Assembly: GCA_031426185.1 (NCBI GenBank)
Contig: JANPKV010000246.1
Coordinates: 1-6,797, forward strand
DNA: 6,797 nucleotides
From: JAJNPS01 sp031426185
GTDB lineage: Bacteria; Pseudomonadota; Alphaproteobacteria; Rhodobacterales; Rhodobacteraceae
Direction of reading: 5' to 3'
Positions 1-6,353 of the stretch are shown here, one piece after another. Below the pieces are notes generated by a model. It saw only the letters and a program-made list of their open reading frames with translations. It was not told the origin of the DNA and did no database searches. A program made the translations under genes and the position numbers. Within the stretch, counting starts at the first letter, position 1. Each line of letters opens with the position of its first letter.

Positions 1-661
1 GCGTGCGCGCCTCGGGCGGCAGGGGCGGCATCTTGTGCGGCTGAAAGATCGAGACCAGAAAGATGAACAGCGTGAACAGGGCAATCTGCGCAATCGACGG
101 GCCGATGGCGCCGATATACATGTCGCCCACCGGTACGCCCAACTGGAACGCCAGCACGATCAGCACCAGCGAGGGCGGGATGACTTGCGTGATCGTGCCG
201 GAGGCCGCGATGACCCCGGTCCCGATCTTCATGTCATAGCCGTATTTCAGCATGATCGGCAGCGAGATCATCCCGATCGCGATGACCGAGGCCGCCACCG
301 TTCCGGTGATAGCCCCAAGGATCGCGCCCACAAAGATCACCGCATAGGCAATGCCGCCCGGGACCGACCCGAACAGCTGGCCGAAGCCTTCCATCAGGTC
401 TTCTGCAAGCCCCGATTTCTCGAGGACCACCCCCATGAAGGTAAAGAACGGAATCGCCAGCAACAGATCGTTCGACATGATGCCGAACACGCGCGCGGGC
501 AGCGCCTGCAGAAACGCGATCTCGAAATAGCCGACCTCGATGGCGATGAAGCCGAAGAAAAGCCCCAGCGCTGCCAGGGAGAAGGCCACCGGAAATCCCA
601 TTAACAGGAATACGATCAGCCCGCCGAACATCGCCGGGGCGAGATATCCGTATTCCAGCAT
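1..661 (-). CDS. TRAP transporter large permease, DctM type (C-terminus cut by window edge)
   Basis: Inner-membrane large subunit of a tripartite ATP-independent periplasmic (TRAP) transporter, the part that drives solute uptake with an ion gradient. The first 220 residues are visible, about half of the usual 425-450. The protein starts MLEYGYLAPAMFGG and is almost wholly hydrophobic. It carries the family-type glycine-rich stretch GAITGTVAASVIAIG (about residues 113-127), then a segment with SGTITQVIPPS (about residues 153-163), which resembles the FcbT3 'mannitol/chloroaromatic' branch. A proline-rich PHKMPPLPPEAR stretch precedes the edge. The ATG at 661 follows the Shine-Dalgarno sequence AGAAGGGA (668-675) by six bases. 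The gene lies 16 bases after the small permease stop, so the two form one operon. The substrate cannot be told from the permease. Family assignment is secure; the branch is inferred from remembered family sequences. Confidence 0.93.
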   Translation of the reverse strand, partial: MLEYGYLAPAMFGGLIVFLLMGFPVAFSLAALGLFFGFIAIEVGYFEIAFLQALPARVFGIMSNDLLLAIPFFTFMGVVLEKSGLAEDLMEGFGQLFGSVPGGIAYAVIFVGAILGAITGTVAASVIAIGMISLPIMLKYGYDMKIGTGVIAASGTITQVIPPSLVLIVLAFQLGVPVGDMYIGAIGPSIAQIALFTLFIFLVSIFQPHKMPPLPPEART

Positions 662-677
662 TAGCGATCCCTTCTGT

Positions 678-1217
678 TCATTGCACGGGCTTTTCGTAGG
701 CGACATCAAGCTCGATGACACCTTGCAGGGCTGCGATCCGCCGGATCAGTTCGGCGATCCCCTGGATCAGCAGCAGCGCGAACCCGAGCGGCAGCAGCGC
801 CTTGACCGGCCAGACCGGCAGCCCCCCGGCATTGGCCGAAATCTCGCCCGCCACAAAGCTGTGATAGGCCCAAGGGATTCCCATCGACAGCATGATGAAG
901 CAAAGCGGAAAGAAAAAGACCACAAAGCCTACCACGTCGATCCACAGCTTGCCGCGCGAAGACACCGACCCGTAGATCAGATCGACGCGCACATGTTCGT
1001 TCAGCCGCAGGACATGGGCCGCGCCAAGCAAAAAGATGGCCGCAAACATCTGCCACTGGATTTCAAGAAACGCATTGGAGGAGATATCAAGCGCATAGCG
1101 CGACACCGCGTTCAGCGCGCTGATCAGGCAGGCGACGGCGACCAGTAGCGCCGCGAGAATTCCAAACGCCTTTGTGATCCGGTCGATGCCGGATGCCAGC
1201 CTCAGCAGCCCCTGCAC
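678..1217 (-). CDS. TRAP transporter small permease, DctQ type
   Basis: Small membrane subunit of the TRAP transporter. It pairs with the large permease in the inner membrane and is needed for uptake of the solute delivered by the binding protein. The 179 residues fit the family (about 160-200). Four hydrophobic segments are visible at roughly residues 17-38, 55-70, 92-114 and 136-157, with the family-like motif NEHVRVDLIY at 73-82 between the second and third. The start is GTG at 1217, chosen because GGGAGG (1225-1230) stands seven bases before it. A perfect 8-bp inverted repeat (1236-1255) lies just upstream of this ribosome binding site. The large permease follows 16 bases downstream. No periplasmic binding-protein gene precedes it, so that subunit must lie beyond the left edge or elsewhere. 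The solute is unknown. Confidence 0.92.
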   Translation of the reverse strand: MQGLLRLASGIDRITKAFGILAALLVAVACLISALNAVSRYALDISSNAFLEIQWQMFAAIFLLGAAHVLRLNEHVRVDLIYGSVSSRGKLWIDVVGFVVFFFPLCFIMLSMGIPWAYHSFVAGEISANAGGLPVWPVKALLPLGFALLLIQGIAELIRRIAALQGVIELDVAYEKPVQ

Positions 1218-1235
1218 GAATTTTCCTCCCTGACT

Positions 1236-1255
1236 GCGGTCTTTGCGAAGACCGC
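1236..1255. repeat. Perfect inverted repeat just before the TRAP small permease
   Basis: GCGGTCTT (1236-1243) and AAGACCGC (1248-1255) are perfect reverse complements separated by four bases. Read on the minus strand, the hairpin would end five bases before the Shine-Dalgarno sequence of the small permease. It could be an operator for a dimeric regulator or an RNA hairpin affecting translation or RNA stability. It lacks a following T-run on the minus strand, so it is not a normal intrinsic terminator in that direction. Confidence 0.6.
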
Positions 1256-1263
1256 TTGCAATA

Positions 1264-1353
1264 TTAGTGCGGCATGCCCGGATTCATTACAAGCCTTTCG
1301 GCATCAACCTCCGAAAAAGGCGCGAACTTCTCCTGCGGGCCATCGCAGGTCAT
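1264..1353 (-). CDS. Possible 29-residue open frame of unknown function (doubtful)
   Basis: A short minus-strand frame from ATG at 1353 to TAA at 1264 ends in the residues LVMNPGMPH. Its third codon positions are moderately GC-rich, and its direction matches the TRAP genes that follow 46 bases later. A TGA lies 14 codons upstream in the same frame, so it is not the tail of a longer intact gene here; it could be a remnant. No good Shine-Dalgarno sequence precedes the ATG. I do not recognise the product, and the frame may be chance. Confidence 0.15.
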   Translation of the reverse strand: MTCDGPQEKFAPFSEVDAERLVMNPGMPH

Positions 1354-1536
1354 GCCGCCCCGCGAGTGCCGCCTGAACGTGACCGCGCATCAAACCCCCG
1401 CGCCAAACCGGATCACCGCTGTCTGCCCCGCCACTGCGCCCTGGCAGGGAGAGCCACAAACATTTTCCACCGCTCCCCTTGCACCGACCCGAATTCATCC
1501 AACCTTTGACAGGCTGGATCGAAACGGAGCGCGCTA

Positions 1537-2448
1537 TTGACCTATCTGCTTTTTGTCGTTGGCCTTGCGGCACTTTTTTTCGGGGGCGAATACCTCGTCA
1601 AGGGCGCCTCGTCGATCGCCCGCCATTTCAAGCTGTCGCCCATGGTCATCGGACTGACCGTGGTCGGTTTCGGGACATCCGCACCCGAAATGATGGTGTC
1701 GGTCGGTGCTGCGCTGGACGAACAACCTGCCATCGCCATCGGCAATGTGCTCGGCTCCAACATCGCCAACATCCTGCTGATCCTGGGGCTGTCGGCAATC
1801 ATTGCCCCGCTCATGATCCCGGTCAGCAAGCTGTGGCGCGACTTCATCTTCATGATCGCGGCGACCCTCGTGATCTGGTGGATGCTGCTGGACGGGTTCG
1901 TCTCGCGGGGCGAGGGGGTCATCCTTCTGGCCGGTCTTGCCGTCTTTCTGGTGACGGCGTTTACCACCGGACAGGAGGAGCCAAGCCTAGACGCCGCCCC
2001 GGTCGGCAACCAGTGGGTGGCCTGGGGCAAGACCATCGGGGGTTTGATCCTGCTTGTCATCGGCGCGCGGCTTCTGGTCGACAGCGCCACCACCCTTGCG
2101 CGGACCTTCGGCATCTCCGAGGCCGTGATCGGCCTGACCATCGTGGCGGTCGGGACCAGCCTGCCGGAAATGGCCACCAGCATCATCGCCGCGATCCGCA
2201 AGCAGACCGAGATCGCCGTGGGCAATATCGTGGGCTCCAACATCTTCAACATCTTCGGCATCCTGGGGGTGACGGCGGTGATCCATCCGATCCCCGCCGA
2301 TGCCCGGTTCTCGGCCATCGACATGCCTTGGGTTCTGGCAAGCGCTGTGGCGCTGATCGTGCTTGCGGTCCTGCTCAAGGGCCTGCCGCGCATTGCCGGC
2401 GTGGCCCTGCTGGCAGGCTATGGCGGATATCTGGTGCTGATGGTCTGA
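1537..2448 (+). CDS. Sodium/calcium exchanger, CaCA family, YrbG type
   Basis: Inner-membrane cation antiporter of the Ca2+:cation antiporter family, expected to extrude Ca2+ in exchange for Na+ (the cation preference is not proven by sequence). The 303 residues match bacterial YrbG-like members. The two inverted alpha repeats are clear. The first holds GTSAPE (residues 46-51) and GNVLGSN (69-75); the second holds GTSLPE (206-211) and GNIVGSNIFNI (229-239). The glutamates at 51 and 211 correspond to the conserved ion-binding acidic residues. Hydrophobic segments fill the rest, with a loop at about 143-163 between the halves. The start is TTG at 1537, preceded by GGAG (1526-1529) seven bases upstream, and it begins exactly at the first membrane segment. 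It is transcribed alone, divergent from the TRAP genes and convergent with the glutathione transferase. Confidence 0.93.
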   Translation: MTYLLFVVGLAALFFGGEYLVKGASSIARHFKLSPMVIGLTVVGFGTSAPEMMVSVGAALDEQPAIAIGNVLGSNIANILLILGLSAIIAPLMIPVSKLWRDFIFMIAATLVIWWMLLDGFVSRGEGVILLAGLAVFLVTAFTTGQEEPSLDAAPVGNQWVAWGKTIGGLILLVIGARLLVDSATTLARTFGISEAVIGLTIVAVGTSLPEMATSIIAAIRKQTEIAVGNIVGSNIFNIFGILGVTAVIHPIPADARFSAIDMPWVLASAVALIVLAVLLKGLPRIAGVALLAGYGGYLVLMV

Positions 2449-2454
2449 TCGACC

Positions 2455-2488
2455 GGCATCGAGGGGCGCCCAACCGCTCCCCGATGCC
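2455..2488. terminator. Hairpin between convergent genes, possible two-way terminator
   Basis: GGCATCGAGGGGCG (2455-2468) and CGCTCCCCGATGCC (2475-2488) pair at 12 of 14 positions around a six-base loop. It sits between the stop codons of the exchanger and the glutathione transferase, where a shared terminator would be expected. No T-run follows on either strand, so its strength as an intrinsic terminator is uncertain; it may only protect RNA 3' ends. Confidence 0.45.
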
Positions 2489-2495
2489 CGATGCG

Positions 2496-3104
2496 TCACA
2501 TCGCTTCGGCGCGGAGTGCCGCCTGCACGGCAGGCCGCGCTCCGACGCGTTCGCGCAGCGCGACGATCTTGGGGAACTTCGACAGATCGTGGCCGAAATT
2601 CTTTGACCATCCCGTGATGGTGAAAAGATATCCGTCCGCAAGGCTGTAGCCGCCTTGCACCAGATAGTCCCGACCATCCGCCAGCAGCCCCTCAAGCCAG
2701 CCAAGCTTGGCGTCGATGGTGGCAAACTGCGCCTGTTTCTGGTCCTCGGTGAGGCCGGGGCGAAACAGCGGGCCGTAGCCCGTCTTGTGCAGCTCGCCAC
2801 CGATGAAGTTCATTGCCTCGTGCATGCGCGCGCGCTCCACCGTGCCGGACGCGGGTACCACCCCTGCCCCGCCGACGCTGTCAGCCGCATACTGCATGAT
2901 CGCGACACCTTCGGTCAAAATCTGCCCCGGCGCGATTTCCAGCGCGGGGACCGATCCCTTGGGGTTGATCATGCGATAATCGGCGCCCGTCGCGGTCGTC
3001 TTGTCACGCAGGCTGACCCGTTCCGCCTCGAACGGCGCGCCCGCCTCGTACAGCGCGATGTGGCAGGCCAGCGAACAGGTTCCGGGCGTCGTGAAAAGCT
3101 TCAT
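2496..3104 (-). CDS. gst: Beta-class glutathione S-transferase
   Basis: Cytosolic enzyme that binds glutathione and conjugates it to, or uses it to reduce, electrophilic compounds; its physiological substrate is unknown. With the chosen start the protein is 202 residues, close to the 201 of the E. coli enzyme. The N-terminal thioredoxin-like domain (about 1-80) begins MKLFTTPGTCSL and places Cys10 exactly at the beta-class position. The cis-proline motif is VPAL (52-55), and TEGVAIMQY (64-72) forms the glutathione gamma-glutamyl site. The helical domain carries His106 in ELHKTGYGPLF, the other beta-class hallmark, and the folding motif SLADGYL (154-160). An ATG at 3119 would add five residues, but GAGGA stands eight bases before the ATG at 3104 and homology favours that one. 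The gene is divergent from ilv and stands alone. Confidence 0.95.
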   Translation of the reverse strand: MKLFTTPGTCSLACHIALYEAGAPFEAERVSLRDKTTATGADYRMINPKGSVPALEIAPGQILTEGVAIMQYAADSVGGAGVVPASGTVERARMHEAMNFIGGELHKTGYGPLFRPGLTEDQKQAQFATIDAKLGWLEGLLADGRDYLVQGGYSLADGYLFTITGWSKNFGHDLSKFPKIVALRERVGARPAVQAALRAEAM

Positions 3105-3232
3105 TGGGGTGGTCCTCATCCTGATCCGGCAAAACCCGAATCTTCTGGAGGGACGGTTTAGGCTCCCTGCGGTCTATCGTCACGGCGATCCGCCCCCCTA
3201 TGCGCGCGCAGCCGCTGTGCTGCACTGCATAT

Positions 3233-3271
3233 TATTGCGAATATTGCGCACGGAGCCTGCCTTCCGCAATA
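3233..3271. promoter_or_regulatory. Repeated TATTGCG boxes in the gst-ilv divergent region (candidate operator)
   Basis: TATTGCG occurs at 3233-3239 and 3242-3248 as direct copies nine bases apart, and its reverse complement CGCAATA is at 3265-3271. The outer pair forms an 8-bp inverted repeat, TTATTGCG/CGCAATAA. They sit in a locally AT-rich patch about 75 bases upstream of the ilv promoter. A weak minus-strand promoter candidate for the transferase (TTGCGG at 3264-3269, CAATAT at 3241-3246, 17-base spacing) overlaps them. Binding by a regulator is inferred only from the repetition and position; no regulator is identified. Confidence 0.35.
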
Positions 3272-3321
3272 AATGTTCAAAATTTACCATCCCCGGCGAC
3301 ATTTTCTGTTTGCAAATCCGG

Positions 3322-3350
3322 TTGACGCTTGCCATATCCCTCCCTACTCT
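3322..3350 (+). promoter_or_regulatory. Promoter of the ilv leader and ilvBN operon
   Basis: TTGACG (3322-3327) and TACTCT (3345-3350) are separated by exactly 17 bases and match the -35 and -10 pattern of a housekeeping sigma factor. Transcription would begin near 3355-3358, only about six to nine bases before the Shine-Dalgarno sequence of the leader peptide. That gives a compact attenuator RNA of about 140 bases before ilvB. Confidence 0.6.
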
Positions 3351-3376
3351 TCCCACCGAACGTAAGGAGACGGCCA

Positions 3377-3424
3377 ATGGCCCTGGTACTTATCATCGTA
3401 GGAAAGACGCGCATGGGCCGGTAA
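3377..3424 (+). CDS. ilvBN leader peptide (attenuator peptide)
   Basis: A 15-codon gene encoding MALVLIIVGKTRMGR, with six consecutive branched-chain residues (Leu-Val-Leu-Ile-Ile-Val, codons 3-8). AAGGAG (3364-3369) stands seven bases before the ATG, a strong ribosome binding site. The control codons CTG, GTA, CTT, ATC, ATC and GTA include GTA and CTT, which should be uncommon in such a GC-rich genome and would make ribosomes more sensitive to charged tRNA supply. It lies between a promoter and an intrinsic terminator directly upstream of acetolactate synthase. By known attenuation logic, ribosome stalling here when Leu, Val or Ile is scarce would let transcription continue into ilvBN. The peptide itself probably has no further role. 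Confidence 0.88.
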   Translation: MALVLIIVGKTRMGR

Positions 3425-3453
3425 CGGTTGACCCCATAAAGGTTCCCATGCGC
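3409..3453 (+). promoter_or_regulatory. Candidate antiterminator stem of the ilvBN attenuator
   Basis: GCGCATGGG (3409-3417, inside leader codons 11-14) and CCCATGCGC (3445-3453) are a perfect 9-bp complement. The upstream arm can instead pair with the leader start: GGCCC (3379-3383) with GGGCC (3415-3419). A ribosome stalled on the Leu/Val/Ile codons would block that early pairing and free the arm for the 9-bp stem. A ribosome finishing at the stop codon (3422) would cover the arm. The stem shares only two bases (3452-3453) with the terminator, so mutual exclusion is partial in this simple drawing. The pairing is directly visible; the switching is inferred. Confidence 0.55.
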
Positions 3454-3482
3454 CCCCGAGGAAACTTCGGGGGCTTTTTGTT
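3452..3482 (+). terminator. Intrinsic terminator of the ilvBN attenuator
   Basis: GCCCCCGAGG (3452-3461) pairs with CTTCGGGGGC (3465-3474) over ten pairs including one G-U, with an AAA loop, followed at once by TTTTTGTT (3475-3482). This is a classic Rho-independent terminator. It lies between the leader peptide stop and the ilvB ribosome binding site, which only makes sense as a regulated terminator. Confidence 0.88.
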
Positions 3483-3501
3483 GCGCGAAGGAGAGATGAA
3501 G

Positions 3502-5256
<1,755 letters not shown>

Positions 5257-5260
5257 GCGT

Positions 5261-5303
5261 CGGGAGCGGGGGCCAGCCCCCGCACCCCCGGGATATTTTT
5301 ATC
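5261..5303. repeat. Palindromic REP-like element in the ilvB-ilvN spacer
   Basis: GCGGGGGC (5266-5273) and GCCCCCGC (5276-5283) form a perfect palindrome with a two-base centre. It is followed by ACCCCCGGGATATTTTTATC, whose T-run starts 13 bases after the stem. From general knowledge of Rhodobacterales genomes, near-identical 'GC palindrome plus CCCCCGGGATATTTTT' elements occur in many intergenic gaps, so I call this a dispersed repeat; that cannot be confirmed from one copy. It may protect upstream mRNA or reduce transcription into ilvN. Confidence 0.6.
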
Positions 5304-5322
5304 AGTCAGAAAGGGAGAGGCG

Positions 5323-5883
5323 ATGTCGCCGCTCAATATCAAGAAGGGCTCCTCGAGCCACTCGGCCTATGACCTGCGCGATCCCAATGCGGAGGTGATC
5401 GAACAGCACACGCTTGCGGTCATCGTGGACAACGAAAGCGGGGTCCTGGCGCGGGTGATCGGCCTCTTCTCCGGCCGCGGCTACAACATCGACAGCCTGA
5501 CCGTGGCGGAAGTGGACCACCTTGGCCACCGCAGCCGCATCACCATCGTGACACGCGGCACGCCGCAGGTGATCGACCAGATCGAGGCGCAGCTGCGCCG
5601 GATGGTGCCGGTCCACGAGGTGCATGACCTGACCGCCGAGGGGCCGTCGGTGCAGCGCGAACTGGCGCTGTTCAAGGTCGCAGGCCAGGGTGCCGCCCGG
5701 GTCGAGGCGCTGCAGCTGGCGGAGATCTTCCGCGCCAACGTGGTGGATTCGACGCTGGAAAGCTTTGTGTTCGAGATGACGGGCACGCCTGAGAAGATCG
5801 ACGCCTTTGCGGATCTGATGCGCCCCTTGGGCCTGCGCGAGATTGCCCGGACGGGCGTGGCGGCGCTGGCACGCGGGGTGTGA
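5323..5883 (+). CDS. ilvN: Acetolactate synthase small, regulatory subunit
   Basis: Regulatory partner of the large subunit. It raises catalytic activity and mediates feedback inhibition, classically by valine. It has 186 residues, in the usual range for the longer form (about 160-190). After a polar N-terminal tail of about 28 residues comes the ACT domain (about 29-103), with NESGVLARVIGLFSGRGYNI at 37-56, the loop and helix that bind the amino acid in the E. coli protein. A C-terminal domain follows (about 105-183), with ELALFKVA (113-120) and VVDSTLESFVFEMTGTPEKI (140-159). The ATG at 5323 follows AGGGAG (5312-5317) by five bases. The gene lies 66 bases after ilvB with a palindromic element between them, and converges on ccmH with only 23 bases separating the stops. 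Also called ilvH. Confidence 0.97.
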   Translation: MSPLNIKKGSSSHSAYDLRDPNAEVIEQHTLAVIVDNESGVLARVIGLFSGRGYNIDSLTVAEVDHLGHRSRITIVTRGTPQVIDQIEAQLRRMVPVHEVHDLTAEGPSVQRELALFKVAGQGAARVEALQLAEIFRANVVDSTLESFVFEMTGTPEKIDAFADLMRPLGLREIARTGVAALARGV

Positions 5884-5887
5884 CGGC

Positions 5888-5903
5888 GGCGGGCATGACC
5901 GCC
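5888..5903. other. Short hairpin in the ilvN/ccmH convergent gap
   Basis: GGCGG (5888-5892) and CCGCC (5899-5903) form a 5-bp stem with a six-base loop in the 23-base gap between the convergent stop codons. There is no T-run on either strand, so this is at best a weak terminator or 3'-end structure. Confidence 0.25.
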
Positions 5904-5906
5904 AGA

Positions 5907-6353
5907 CTACCCTTTCAGCAGATCGTCCAGTCGCGCCTGTTCCTCGGTGGAAAGATCGCGTTCCACCACGGCCTTGCGGCGTCGGAACGCTACCGCCGCA
6001 ACCCCGACCCCGACGATCAGCATTGCAGGTCCCGCCAGCCAGAGAACCAGCCCCGACCCCGTGGCGCGCGGATTGAACAGCACGAACTCGCCGTAGCGAT
6101 CGACCACGAAATCGACCACCTCGTCATCGCTGTCACCTGCCACCAGCCGCTCACGGATGATGACCCGCAGGTCGCGACTGATGGGTGCCGAACTGTCGTC
6201 GATGCTTTCGCCCTGGCAAACCGGGCAGCGGATTTCCTTCGAGATGTCGCGCGCCCGCGCCTCAAGGGCCGGATCGGCGAGGATTTCGTCGGGCTGTACC
6301 GCCAGCGCGGGCCCCGCCATGAAGGCCAGCACGAGAATCAGCGCCCGCATCAT
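5907..6353 (-). CDS. ccmH: Cytochrome c maturation protein CcmH (Ccl2/CycL)
   Basis: Membrane-anchored thioredoxin-like protein of the System I cytochrome c maturation pathway. It keeps the apocytochrome haem-binding cysteines reduced and presents apocytochrome to CcmF. The 148 residues are typical. A signal peptide (about 1-18, MMRALILVLAFMAGPALA) precedes a periplasmic domain with the redox motif IRCPVCQ, giving Cys43 and Cys46. The conserved downstream stretch GESIDDSSAP follows, then a C-terminal membrane anchor (about 102-123) before RRRK and a short charged tail. ATG codons at 6353 and 6350 are both possible; the first overlaps the ccmF stop as ATGA, which suggests translational coupling, and no strong Shine-Dalgarno sequence of its own is seen. 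With ccmF it matches the ccl1-ccl2 pair known in Rhodobacter capsulatus. Confidence 0.95.
   Translation of the reverse strand: MMRALILVLAFMAGPALAVQPDEILADPALEARARDISKEIRCPVCQGESIDDSSAPISRDLRVIIRERLVAGDSDDEVVDFVVDRYGEFVLFNPRATGSGLVLWLAGPAMLIVGVGVAAVAFRRRKAVVERDLSTEEQARLDDLLKG

Larger units (their letters stand above)
1218..1536. other. Divergent intergenic region between TRAP small permease and exchanger
   Basis: About 320 bases without a convincing gene. It holds the ribosome binding sites of both flanking genes at its ends, a perfect inverted repeat at 1236-1255, and a smaller 6-bp hairpin (CCTGCG 1332-1337, CGCAGG 1344-1349). A 29-codon open frame on the minus strand (1264-1353) is described separately. 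A TTGACA at 1506-1511 looks like a -35 box, but the -10 position for it would overlap the exchanger start and does not match. Both flanking promoters should lie here, but I could not place either one. Confidence 0.6.

Noticed and set aside
35..1148. Plus-strand frames opposite the TRAP permeases.
   Set aside because: Charged, low-complexity translations lying antisense to two clear membrane protein genes.
1380..1500. A stretch with GCCACTG and GGGAGAG-like words, considered as a cobalamin or glycine riboswitch on either strand.
   Set aside because: The remaining conserved boxes (a B12 box for cobalamin, the CCGAAGG-type core for glycine) are absent and the order does not fit.
1506..1534. TTGACA at 1506-1511 as the -35 box of the exchanger promoter.
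   Set aside because: With 17-base spacing the -10 would be GC-only sequence touching the start codon.
1479..2606. A 375-codon plus-strand frame overlapping the exchanger.
   Set aside because: The translation is Arg/His/Gly-rich frame-shifted exchanger sequence; the 1537-2448 frame has both alpha repeats and clear membrane segments.
3001..3501. A long in-frame extension upstream of ilvB, open from 3001.
   Set aside because: It would run antisense through the start of the glutathione transferase and across the promoter and attenuator, and has no ribosome binding site. Homology and the Shine-Dalgarno sequence place the start at 3502.
5284..5303. The T-run after the ilvB-ilvN palindrome as a standard intrinsic terminator.
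   Set aside because: The T-run begins 13 bases after the stem instead of directly following it, and ilvN needs transcription through this point; a repeat element fits better.
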